DNA from: Panacagrimonas sp041635265
GTDB taxonomy: Bacteria > Pseudomonadota > Gammaproteobacteria > Nevskiales > Nevskiaceae
Reading direction: 5' to 3'
Length of the DNA stretch: 7,123 nucleotides
Assembly (NCBI GenBank): GCA_041635265.1
Contig: JBFJJV010000147.1
Location: 1-7,123 of the forward strand
Positions within the stretch are counted from its first letter, which is position 1. Each line of letters opens with the position of its first letter. The position numbers and the translations under genes are program-made. The notes beneath the pieces were generated by a model. It had not been told where the DNA came from. It did no database searches and saw only the letters and a list, made by a program, of their open reading frames with translations. Shown in pieces: positions 1 to 6,699 of the stretch.

Positions 1-111
1 GAATACGTCGAAGTGCTCGGTGGCCTCAAGCCCGGTGCGCCCTATGTCGCCGAAAACAGCTACCTGATCAAGGCCGACATCGAGAAGTCCGGAGCCAGTC
101 ATGATCATTGA
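1..111 (+). CDS. C-terminal end of an RND efflux periplasmic adaptor (CzcB/CusB-like), partial
   Basis: An open frame enters from the left edge and ends at TGA 109-111. It encodes 36 residues, of which the core is EYVEVLGGLKPGAPYV followed by a Tyr-Leu-Ile-Lys-Ala-Asp stretch and the tail EKSGASHDH. A 'V..GLKPG..YV..NSYLIKAD' pattern with a His-containing tail is what I know from the C-terminal ends of heavy-metal RND membrane fusion proteins (CzcB/CusB group), which sit in the periplasm and bridge the inner-membrane pump to the outer-membrane channel. The frame overlaps the start of the pump gene by 11 bases, an arrangement that fits translational coupling of the two subunits. Family assignment relies on this short tail plus the neighbouring pump. 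The start, signal peptide and hairpin domains lie outside the window. The metal specificity cannot be judged from this fragment. Confidence 0.8.
   Translation, partial: EYVEVLGGLKPGAPYVAENSYLIKADIEKSGASHDH
91..94 (+). promoter_or_regulatory. Ribosome binding site of the RND pump gene
   Basis: GGAG at 91-94 lies six bases before the ATG at 101, inside the 3' end of the adaptor gene. It supports ATG 101 as the real start. The encoded N-terminus (MIIEALLRFAIHRRG, then a hydrophobic helix) also matches the usual start of this family. Confidence 0.7.
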
Positions 112-3100
112 AGCCCTGCTGCGCTTCGCAATCCATCGTCGCGGCTTGATGCTGATCATCGTGCTCGCACTGGCCGGCGTGGGCGTCTGGAGTTTTCAGC
201 ATCTGCCCATCGATGCAGTGCCGGACATCACTAATGTTCAGGTTCAAATCAACACCGAGGCCTCGGGCTATACCCCGCTGGAAGTCGAGCAGCGGGTCAC
301 GTATCCGATTGAAACCGCAATGGCAGGGCTGCCAAAACTCAGTGCGACGCGCTCGCTCTCACGTTATGGCTTGTCGCAGGTGACAGTCGTCTTCCAGGAA
401 GGCACCGACATCTACTTCGCGCGGCAATTGATTTCCGAGCGATTGCAATCCCTGAAATCAAAACTGCCTGCCGGATTGGAACCCCAGCTGGGGCCGATAG
501 CGACCGGCCTGGGCGAAATCTTCATGTGGACGGTCGATGCCGAACCCGGTGCGCGCAAGGCCGACGGTTCGCCCATCACGCCGACCGACCTGCGTCAGGC
601 GCAGGACTGGATTCTGCGGCCGCTGATGTTGCAGGTGCCGGGTGTGGTCGATATCAACAGCATCGGTGGCTACGACAAGCAGTTCCAGATTCGGCCCGAC
701 CCTGGCCGCTTGCTTGCATACGGCTTGAGCTTCGCAGATGTGGTGAAAGCCGTGACCGAAAACAACGCCAACCAGGGTGCGGGTTTTATCGAAAAGCGCG
801 GCCAGCAGCAGCTGATTCGCGTGCCAGGCCAGGCGACGGGACTGGATGATCTCGGGCGTATCGTAATTGCACAGAGCCAGGGCGCACCGGTACGTGTCAG
901 CGATGTGGCGGAACTCCTAATCGGTCCGGAACTGCGGTCCGGGGCCGCTACGCAGAACGGTCGCGAAGTCGTGCTGGGTACGGTGTTCATGCTGATCGGC
1001 GAGAACAGTCGTGCGGTATCGCGGGATGCCGCAGCGAAACTGGAGGAGGCGCAGCGCAGTCTGCCTGCGGGCATCGTGGCCAATGTGGTTTATGACCGCA
1101 CTCTTCTGGTCGACAAGACGTTGTCCACGGTCAAGAAAAATCTGCTCGAAGGCGCGATTCTGGTCATCGTGGTGCTGTTTCTGCTGCTCGGCAATATCCG
1201 CGCCGCGCTCCTGACTGCTGCTGTTATTCCATTGGCCATGTTGATGACGTTTACCGGCATGGTGCAAACCCACACTTCAGCCAATCTGATGAGCTTGGGC
1301 GCGTTGGATTTTGGCTTGATCGTGGACGGTGCCGTCATCATCGTGGAGAACTGCCTGCGCCGACTGGGGCAGGCCTCCGCGGGCGGCAAGACTCTGCTGG
1401 AGAGCGAGCGCCTGCACCTGGTCTTTGAGGCGACCAATGAAGTCATTCGTCCCGCCGTTTTCGGTGTGGGCATCATTACTGTCGTGTACTTGCCGATTTT
1501 TGCGCTGACCGGCGTCGAAGGGAAAATGTTTCACCCCATGGCAATCACGGTGGTCATGGCACTGACCTTCGCACTGATCTTAGCGCTGACCTTCATTCCG
1601 GCGTCGATCGCCCTGCTGTTCAGGCAGCCGGTCGCGGAACACGACAACGCCCTGATGCGACTCGCCCGACGCGCCTACGCCCCCCTCCTCAGGCGCGCCT
1701 TGCGATGGCGCGTTCCCGTATTGATCGCGGCCAGTGCACTGGTCGTTTTCTGCGGCTTCCTAGCGGCGCGCATGGGCTCTGAATTTATCCCAAGCCTTGA
1801 CGAGGGAGACATCGCCTTGCACGCATTGCGCATTCCAGGCACCAGCCTGACTCAGGCGGTGCACATGCAAAGCCAGCTCGAGTCTAAGCTCAAGCAGATG
1901 CCGGAAGTGGAGCGCGCATTCGGGAAATTAGGAACGGCCGAGATCGCCAACGATGCGATGCCGCCCAGTGTCGCCGACACTTTCGTAATGCTGAAGGAGC
2001 GCGAGGATTGGCCGAATCCGAAAAAGGCCAAGGATGAAGTGGTGAAGGAATTGGAGGCACTGGCCATGACCGTTCCGGGAAACAATTATGAATTCACCCA
2101 GCCGATCCAGATGCGATTCAATGAGTTGATTTCGGGCGTGCGTGCAGACGTTGCGGTCAAAGTGTTCGGCGATGATCTGGATACCTTGAACAAGGTCGCC
2201 GAAGAAATGGAGCGAATCCTCAGTGCCGTAGCAGGTGCAGCGGACGTCAAGACCGAGCAGTCGACTGGCTTGCCCATTCTCACCGTCCTGCCCAAGCGCG
2301 AAGTGCTCTCTCGCTATGGTCTCAACGTGGTTGATCTGCAGAATCTGGTCGCAGCGGCTTATGGCGGCGAGACTGCCGGCATTCTGTATGAAGGCGACCG
2401 CCGCAGCGACATTGTTGTGCGCCTGCCAGAGGTCCTGCGTACCGACACCGAGGCCATGCTGCGGCTTCCGCTCATGCTGCCGGGGCGCGGCGCTGACGGC
2501 AGCGCGAGTTATGTGCCGCTGGGCGAGGTGGCAAGTCTGGAACTTGGCGTGGGCCCCAACGCCATCAACCGCGAGCAGGGCAAGCGCCGCGTAGTGGTCA
2601 CCACCAATGTGCGCGGACGCGATCTGGGCTCGTTTATTGAGGAGGTGCAGGACAGGATGCGCACACAACTGGATCTGCCCTCCGGATATTGGCTGGATTA
2701 CGGCGGCACTTTCGAACAGCTGCAGTCCGCATCAAGGCGCTTGGCGATTGTGGTGCCACTGACGCTGGTATTGATCCTCGGCCTGCTGTTCCTGGCCTTC
2801 AACTCGGCGCGCGAGGCGATTGTCATTTTCAGTGGCGTGCCACTCGCACTGACCGGCGGCGTGCTGGCGCTCAGCTTGCGCGATATTCCCTTTTCGATCT
2901 CCGCCGGTGTGGGCTTTATTGCACTGTCGGGCGTCGCGGTGCTCAATGGTCTGGTCATGGTCAGCTTCATCAAAACCCTGCGAGAACAGGGACGCGCGCT
3001 TGATGAGGCCATCATCGAAGGCGCGCTCACGCGCCTGCGCCCGGTGCTGATGACGGCCCTGGTCGCCGCGCTCGGCTTCGTGCCGATGGCGTTTAACACC

Positions 3101-3259
3101 GGGATCGGAAGTGAAGTACAGCGCCCTCTGGCCACCGTGGTGATCGGTGGGATTCTGTCCTCAACCTTGCTTACCTTGCTGGTGTTGCCGGGCCTGTATC
3201 GACTCCTGGTACGTCGGGAGCGTCCTTCAGCGCTTAATGCCGCACTTCAAAGTCAGTGA
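101..3259 (+). CDS. czcA: Heavy-metal efflux RND transporter permease, CzcA type
   Basis: This 1052-residue protein is a full-length inner-membrane RND pump that uses the proton gradient to expel metal cations through an adaptor and outer-membrane channel. Length matches CzcA/CusA proteins (about 1040-1070). Visible order: first membrane helix about residues 15-31; periplasmic porter loop; second helix from about 348 (LLEGAILVIVVLFLLLGN), beginning the first transmembrane bundle; then the family signature DFGLIVDGAVIIVEN with D403, D409 and E416, which correspond to the proton-relay acids D402/D408/E415 of CzcA. A second porter loop starts near GSEFIPSLDEGD (559-570), and the C-terminal bundle runs from about 878. 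The signature is of the divalent-cation branches rather than the Cu/Ag branch (see finding). Start is ATG 101 with GGAG upstream. The gene overlaps the adaptor gene upstream and the convergent acylphosphatase at its 3' end. I see no frameshift or missing segment. The symbol denotes the family; which metal is exported is inferred. Confidence 0.93.
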   Translation: MIIEALLRFAIHRRGLMLIIVLALAGVGVWSFQHLPIDAVPDITNVQVQINTEASGYTPLEVEQRVTYPIETAMAGLPKLSATRSLSRYGLSQVTVVFQEGTDIYFARQLISERLQSLKSKLPAGLEPQLGPIATGLGEIFMWTVDAEPGARKADGSPITPTDLRQAQDWILRPLMLQVPGVVDINSIGGYDKQFQIRPDPGRLLAYGLSFADVVKAVTENNANQGAGFIEKRGQQQLIRVPGQATGLDDLGRIVIAQSQGAPVRVSDVAELLIGPELRSGAATQNGREVVLGTVFMLIGENSRAVSRDAAAKLEEAQRSLPAGIVANVVYDRTLLVDKTLSTVKKNLLEGAILVIVVLFLLLGNIRAALLTAAVIPLAMLMTFTGMVQTHTSANLMSLGALDFGLIVDGAVIIVENCLRRLGQASAGGKTLLESERLHLVFEATNEVIRPAVFGVGIITVVYLPIFALTGVEGKMFHPMAITVVMALTFALILALTFIPASIALLFRQPVAEHDNALMRLARRAYAPLLRRALRWRVPVLIAASALVVFCGFLAARMGSEFIPSLDEGDIALHALRIPGTSLTQAVHMQSQLESKLKQMPEVERAFGKLGTAEIANDAMPPSVADTFVMLKEREDWPNPKKAKDEVVKELEALAMTVPGNNYEFTQPIQMRFNELISGVRADVAVKVFGDDLDTLNKVAEEMERILSAVAGAADVKTEQSTGLPILTVLPKREVLSRYGLNVVDLQNLVAAAYGGETAGILYEGDRRSDIVVRLPEVLRTDTEAMLRLPLMLPGRGADGSASYVPLGEVASLELGVGPNAINREQGKRRVVVTTNVRGRDLGSFIEEVQDRMRTQLDLPSGYWLDYGGTFEQLQSASRRLAIVVPLTLVLILGLLFLAFNSAREAIVIFSGVPLALTGGVLALSLRDIPFSISAGVGFIALSGVAVLNGLVMVSFIKTLREQGRALDEAIIEGALTRLRPVLMTALVAALGFVPMAFNTGIGSEVQRPLATVVIGGILSSTLLTLLVLPGLYRLLVRRERPSALNAALQSQ

Positions 3260-3515
3260 AGCTTTCTTCTGGCGTTTGCGCGGCCTGCCACTGCAGTTCA
3301 TTGACTGTAGCGCTGGCAGGCCCGCGCTTGAGCCATAGCCGGAACTGGGAAATTCGATCAGGATCGCTGCCGCTGACCATCCCTTCAACACAGCCATCGG
3401 GCCGATTGCGCACCCAGCCGACCAGTCCGAGCTGATCCGCCACTTGCCGGGTCGATTGCCGAAAAAATACGCCCTGGACGCGGCCGCTGACAACGAAGCG
3501 ATATGATTGACTCAT
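3234..3515 (-). CDS. acyP: Acylphosphatase
   Basis: This 93-residue protein hydrolyses the carboxyl-phosphate bond of acyl phosphates and is a small cytosolic enzyme. It carries the two family signatures in order: GRVQGVFFR (residues 11-19), the phosphate-binding loop ending in the catalytic R19, and GWVRNRPDGCVEG (33-45), containing the catalytic N37. These match Arg23 and Asn41 of the human muscle enzyme. A GPASATV stretch in the C-terminal half and a terminal FEVRH also fit, as does the length (family about 90-100). There is no signal peptide and no membrane segment. The start is ATG at 3515-3513 on the minus strand. The Shine-Dalgarno upstream is weak (only GAG about nine bases before). 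The stop TAA lies inside the last codons of the convergent metal pump, giving a 26-base tail-to-tail overlap. The gene is probably a single transcription unit. Its physiological substrate in bacteria is not established, and the neighbours do not suggest one. Confidence 0.93.
   Translation of the reverse strand: MSQSYRFVVSGRVQGVFFRQSTRQVADQLGLVGWVRNRPDGCVEGMVSGSDPDRISQFRLWLKRGPASATVNELQWQAAQTPEESFTDFEVRH
3278..3327. repeat. Long imperfect inverted repeat inside acyP, just downstream of czcA
   Basis: The arm GCGCGGCCTGCCA (3278-3290) pairs with TGGCAGGCCCGCGC (3314-3327), with only C3323 unpaired. Inside it, CTGCAGT (3291-3297) pairs with ACTGTAG (3304-3310) with one G-T mismatch that would be a G-U wobble in plus-strand RNA, leaving a six-base loop and a three-base bulge (3311-3313). 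It begins 19 bases after the czcA stop codon and lies wholly in acyP coding sequence. No T-run follows the stem on either strand, so it is not a standard intrinsic terminator. It could still help end or stabilise the czcA transcript. That role is inference. Confidence 0.6.
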
Positions 3516-3535
3516 CCGACACTCAAAAAAATGAT
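3507..3535 (+). promoter_or_regulatory. Possible sigma70-type promoter for the 230-residue gene
   Basis: TTGACT at 3507-3512 (five of six matches to the -35 consensus) is followed after 17 bases by AATGAT at 3530-3535 (four of six matches to the -10 consensus). Transcription from it would start near 3542, about five bases before ATG 3547, giving an almost leaderless message. That agrees with the absence of a Shine-Dalgarno before this start. The site overlaps the acyP start codon on the other strand. The -10 match is mediocre, so this is tentative. Confidence 0.3.
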
Positions 3536-3546
3536 TTGCTCAATTC

Positions 3547-4239
3547 ATGGGCATTCTGAACCGACTCCGCAAACGAATCGATACGCTGGCCGCATCGTCG
3601 CTGCCTTTTCTGGCCGATGATGAGGACCGCCTTCGTTTCAGTGCAGAACTGCCTGCCGGCGCGCTCGGCTCGATTCTCAAGCTCGACGTGCAGATCGATA
3701 CCGAGGCGCATGGTGACGGCGAGCGGGTTCGCTTGCGCGCCCATGTACAGACCAACTTCGCTTCGGTGCTGCGCCCCCTGCTTGAATTGCCGAAGGCGGC
3801 CACAGGACGCGAGGCGCTGGGCCACACGCTAGCGGCTGGTAGCGCCAGCGGGCTCGCGCCGGTGGAACGGTTGGGCAAGTTGGCCACACGGGGCGCGCGC
3901 CGCGTCTATGCCAACCCCGTCGTCAGGCGGCTGTCAGCGCCGTTGATGCAGCACGACGTCAATAACTGGATCGAGATCGCTGCCTCCTCGGCCTCGCTTG
4001 ACGGCGGTGCGCACGACTTGATCCCGAATAACGAGAAGCTGGCGGCCATGGGTATACGTCCGGCGCGCAAGCAAGGACCGCATCTGGAAACCTGGTCGGG
4101 GCAAGTCGGGCCGGGTATGGCACAGGTTTCCACCTTCCAGGTCGACAAGGACAGCCTGCCCCCGGGATTGCGCAAGCAGATTGGTGATCAAGCCTTTCAT
4201 CTGGCGGGCATGGTGATCAGCACCATAGAGGAGAAGTAA
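3547..4239 (+). CDS. Hypothetical protein, 230 residues, family not recognised
   Basis: I do not recognise this protein. Visible traits: no signal peptide and no transmembrane helix; an N-terminal segment with basic residues R6, R8, K9 and R10 and hydrophobic residues at 3, 4, 7, 11 and 14, which could form an amphipathic helix; a likely beta-rich stretch about 28-72 (alternating LRFSAEL, LKLDVQID and VRLRAHV); a basic middle part (about 108-128, with many Arg/Lys); and a polar C-terminal part with tryptophans at 141 and 183. It has no cysteine and no obvious catalytic motif. Start ATG 3547 is the first possible one, because an in-frame TGA stands at 3532-3534, and no Shine-Dalgarno precedes it. 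The stop lies only 14 bases before the GTG of the MATE gene, so the two are likely co-transcribed. That it is a real gene is supported by its unbroken length, its tight packing with the next gene, and the absence of a better frame in this interval. The function is unknown. Confidence 0.7.
   Translation: MGILNRLRKRIDTLAASSLPFLADDEDRLRFSAELPAGALGSILKLDVQIDTEAHGDGERVRLRAHVQTNFASVLRPLLELPKAATGREALGHTLAAGSASGLAPVERLGKLATRGARRVYANPVVRRLSAPLMQHDVNNWIEIAASSASLDGGAHDLIPNNEKLAAMGIRPARKQGPHLETWSGQVGPGMAQVSTFQVDKDSLPPGLRKQIGDQAFHLAGMVISTIEEK
4227..4233 (+). promoter_or_regulatory. Ribosome binding site that bears on the MATE start codon
   Basis: AGAGGAG at 4227-4233 is a strong Shine-Dalgarno at the end of the preceding gene. 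It stands 20 bases from the GTG at 4254, which is too far for normal initiation. It is 8 bases from an in-frame CTG at 4242 and 5 bases from an in-frame ATC at 4239. It therefore suggests that MATE translation begins upstream of the first conventional start codon. Confidence 0.5.
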
Positions 4240-4253
4240 TCCTGCGCAAGACT

Positions 4254-5600
4254 GTGCTTTCGCCTTCGCTCTGGGGGCTTGATCGGGAACGCACGCGCGA
4301 TGTTCTGACACTGGCGCTGCCCATCATCGGCGGCATGCTCTCTCAGAATGTGCTCAATCTGGTTGATACCGCCATGGTCGGGCGCCTGGGGCCGGCCTCG
4401 CTTGCCGGTGTGGGCATGGCCTCTTTTCTTAATTTCATGGCGGTGGCTTTCATTGCAGGTTTGGCCTCTGCGGTGCAGGCCATGGCTGCGCGCCGAACCG
4501 GGGAGGGGCGTTTCTTCGAGTCGGCCCTGCCTTTGAACGGTGGTCTGGCCTTGTCGGCCATGATCGGCATCCCGATGGCCGCGCTGCTGATCTGGCAAGC
4601 GCCCAACATCATGGCCGCCGTGATGATTGATCCCGCCGTGGTCGAGGAAGGGTCGGTGTATTTGCAGATGCGTCTGCTGAGCATGTTCGCAGTTGGTATG
4701 AACTTCTCGTTCCGCGGCTACTGGAGCGCGATCAAGATGGCGCGGCTGTATTTGTTCACCCTGCTCGCCATGCATGCACTGAACATATTTCTCAACTACT
4801 GCCTGATTTTCGGCAATCTGGGCTTCCCGGAATTGGGCGTAAAAGGCGCGGGCTTGGGAACATCGATCGCCATCTGGATCGGCACACTGACCTACTTCGC
4901 GCTCGGCTGGAAGCACGCCAGGCCCTCCGGCTTTCTGGAAAAATGGCCGAGCCGGGAGCAGTTTTCCGCCTTGTTAAAGCTGGGGCTGCCTTCATCCATT
5001 CAGCAGTTGTTTTTCTCGGGCGGCTTCACCGCACTCTATTGGGTCGTTGGCAAAGTCGGGACCGAGGAGCTGGCGGTGGTGAATGTGCTGCTCAATATCG
5101 CCCTGGTCTCGATATTGCCCAGTATGGGTTTCGGTCTTGCCGCGGCAACGCTGGCCGGGCAGGCACTTGGACAGGGAGACCCGCACGATGCGCATCGCTG
5201 GCCGTGGGACGTGAGTAAGGTGGCCTCGATCTTTCTGCTGGCCCTGGGTATCCCGATGATGGTTCTGCCCGAAGCGATACTCTCCCTGTTTTTACCGCAG
5301 CCGGAATTGGTTGATATGGGGCGCCTCGCCTTGCAACTATTTGGTGCCGGCCTGATCCTCGACGGCATCGGCCTGATCCTGATGCAGGCCCTGCTGGGTG
5401 TGGGTGCGGCCAAGCTGGTGATGGCCGTCAGCATCGGGATGCAGTGGCTGCTGTTCCTGCCGGCCGTTTACCTTATCGGTCCAGTCTGGGGATTTGGAGT
5501 GACTGGAATCTGGCTGGCGATGATCGGCTATCGTGGCTTGCAGGCAGTCGTCCTCGCGATTGTCTGGGAGCGCAAACACTGGGTGCATATCCGGGTCTGA
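4254..5600 (+). CDS. MATE family efflux transporter (NorM/DinF-like)
   Basis: This is a polytopic inner-membrane exporter of the MATE family, which moves drugs or metabolites out of the cell in exchange for Na+ or H+. The 448 residues fit the usual length (about 440-480) and 12 membrane helices in two similar halves. The first half opens with LALPIIGGMLSQNVLNLVDT (20-39), including the P23 and D38 typical of helix 1, then AMVGRLG. The second half shows GLPSSIQQLFFSGGF (from 244) and the conserved GFGLAAATLAGQALGQGDP (292-310). The first conventional start is GTG 4254, used here. With no Shine-Dalgarno at that codon, a start at CTG 4242, adding four residues (LRKT), is possible. It follows the 230-residue gene by 14 bases and is followed after 34 bases by the DUF898 gene. 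The substrate cannot be told from sequence. No break is seen. Confidence 0.92.
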   Translation: MLSPSLWGLDRERTRDVLTLALPIIGGMLSQNVLNLVDTAMVGRLGPASLAGVGMASFLNFMAVAFIAGLASAVQAMAARRTGEGRFFESALPLNGGLALSAMIGIPMAALLIWQAPNIMAAVMIDPAVVEEGSVYLQMRLLSMFAVGMNFSFRGYWSAIKMARLYLFTLLAMHALNIFLNYCLIFGNLGFPELGVKGAGLGTSIAIWIGTLTYFALGWKHARPSGFLEKWPSREQFSALLKLGLPSSIQQLFFSGGFTALYWVVGKVGTEELAVVNVLLNIALVSILPSMGFGLAAATLAGQALGQGDPHDAHRWPWDVSKVASIFLLALGIPMMVLPEAILSLFLPQPELVDMGRLALQLFGAGLILDGIGLILMQALLGVGAAKLVMAVSIGMQWLLFLPAVYLIGPVWGFGVTGIWLAMIGYRGLQAVVLAIVWERKHWVHIRV

Positions 5601-5623
5601 GACATTTTTCTTTCGTCGCAGTT

Positions 5624-5629
5624 GGAGGG
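5624..5629 (+). promoter_or_regulatory. Ribosome binding site fixing the start of the DUF898 gene
   Basis: GGAGGG at 5624-5629 ends five bases before ATG 5635. The reading frame stays open upstream to an ATG at 5533 inside the MATE gene. The strong site, and the family's usual N-terminus beginning shortly before the F.F.G.G motif, both select 5635 instead. Confidence 0.75.
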
Positions 5630-5634
5630 AATTG

Positions 5635-6699
5635 ATGGAATTGGCAGCCACGGCAAGCGCCGGCAATTTTCCTGCTGAACCCTTTGAGTTCACCGGCAAC
5701 GGCAGCGAATATTTCCGTATCTGGATCGTTAATCTTGTCCTGTCCATCCTGACCCTGGGGATCTACTCGGCCTGGGCGAAGGTGCGCCGGCAAAAATATT
5801 TTTATCAGCACACACGCCTTGCCGGCGGCGGATTTGATTATCACGGAGAGCCTATCGCCATTCTCAAAGGGCGGCTGCTGGCTTTGGTGCTGCTCATTAC
5901 CTACAGCCTGGCCGAACAAAGCGCGGGTTGGCCTCTGGTGCTGGCCCTTGTTCTGATCGGCGGATTGCTGCCGCTGCTGCTGCGTAGCGCCTTTCGATTC
6001 CGTCTGCACTATTCCAGCTACCGTGGCCTGCGCTTCTCGTTTCGGGGCACGAACAAGGACGCCTACATCACCTTTCTGGGCTTCGGTACGCTGGTCTTGC
6101 TGACCGCCTATATCGCTGCCCCTCTGTTTCATCACCGTCTGAAACGCTATCAGCACGGCCAGTCCTGGTTTGGAGCAAGCCAATTCAGATTCAGCGCGGG
6201 CGAGGGCGCATTCTTCTGGGTGTACTTTGTTGTGGGCGCAATATTCCTGTTGGCTCTGATCGGCGGGATGGTGCTATTTGGCAGCTCGTTTGCGCTGCTG
6301 GGCCAGATCGAGGGCCGGGCCGATCCCAAAATGATGGCGCCTATCCTGGTCGGCCTGTTTTTGGTCTTCATGCTGTTTTCCCTGATTCTGGCGCCATTGT
6401 TTCAGTCGCGCATCGGCAACCTGATTTGGAATCACACTCATCTGGGCGACAGCGGTTTTGACAGCAGATTGCAGTTTTGGCCCCTGTTCTTTATTCACAG
6501 CAGTAACTTCATTCTGATCGTGCTGACGCTGGGTCTTTTCGCGCCCTGGGCCGCAGTGCGGCTTGCGCGTTACCGTGCGCAATGCTTGAGCTTTCTGCCC
6601 TGCATGTCAGTGGAAGATTTCGTCGCACAGACCGGCACAGCCATCACGGCCAGCGGAGAAGAGATGGTCGAAATGTTTGATTTCGATGTCGGTCTATGA
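5635..6699 (+). CDS. yjgN: DUF898 / YjgN family inner-membrane protein
   Basis: This 354-residue integral membrane protein belongs to the DUF898 (YjgN) family, whose function is unknown. The family hallmark is at the N-terminus: FEFTGNGSEYFRIWIVN (17-33), then LTLGIYSAWAKVRRQKYFY (39-57) and a nearby HT.L....F.Y.G.P. pattern. Hydrophobic stretches suggest about six or seven helices: about 29-48, 82-99, 102-120, 143-162, 193-218, 233-256 and 281-308. The last segment, LTLGLFAPWAAVR, echoes the first (LTLGIYSAWAKVR). With the W/NHTHLGDSGFDS stretch, it looks like an internal duplication in swapped order. ATG 5635 is chosen because of GGAGGG just upstream. The gene's stop overlaps the start of the downstream peptidase gene (ATGA), a pairing I know from other proteobacteria and one that suggests joint action at the membrane. 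Family is confident; role is not. Confidence 0.9.
   Translation: MELAATASAGNFPAEPFEFTGNGSEYFRIWIVNLVLSILTLGIYSAWAKVRRQKYFYQHTRLAGGGFDYHGEPIAILKGRLLALVLLITYSLAEQSAGWPLVLALVLIGGLLPLLLRSAFRFRLHYSSYRGLRFSFRGTNKDAYITFLGFGTLVLLTAYIAAPLFHHRLKRYQHGQSWFGASQFRFSAGEGAFFWVYFVVGAIFLLALIGGMVLFGSSFALLGQIEGRADPKMMAPILVGLFLVFMLFSLILAPLFQSRIGNLIWNHTHLGDSGFDSRLQFWPLFFIHSSNFILIVLTLGLFAPWAAVRLARYRAQCLSFLPCMSVEDFVAQTGTAITASGEEMVEMFDFDVGL

Noticed and set aside
1928..2668. 246-codon open frame on the minus strand inside the metal pump gene
   Set aside because: It is antisense to a conserved full-length RND pump, rich in His/Gln/Ala as expected of the reverse complement of GC-rich coding DNA, and shows no family motif.
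3227..3493. 88-codon minus-strand frame overlapping the acylphosphatase in another frame
   Set aside because: The alternative frame has no family motif, while the chosen frame carries both acylphosphatase signatures.
4197..4916. 239-codon minus-strand open frame opposite the MATE gene
   Set aside because: Its composition (many His, Gln, Arg and Gly) is that of an antisense shadow of membrane-protein codons. The plus strand encodes a clear MATE protein.
5595..5615. Possible terminator after the MATE gene (GTCTGAGAC followed by a T-rich run)
   Set aside because: The stem would be at most four pairs with a one-base loop, too weak for an intrinsic terminator. The genes on both sides look co-directional and closely packed.
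5533..5634. Extended N-terminus for the DUF898 gene starting at ATG 5533 inside the MATE gene
   Set aside because: A strong GGAGGG sits just before ATG 5635, and the DUF898 motifs begin soon after that ATG. The extra residues would overlap the MATE gene by 68 bases and match nothing known.
5473..6183. 236-codon minus-strand open frame opposite the end of MATE and the start of the DUF898 gene
   Set aside because: It spans two conserved plus-strand genes and has shadow-like Gln/His-rich composition with no recognisable domain.
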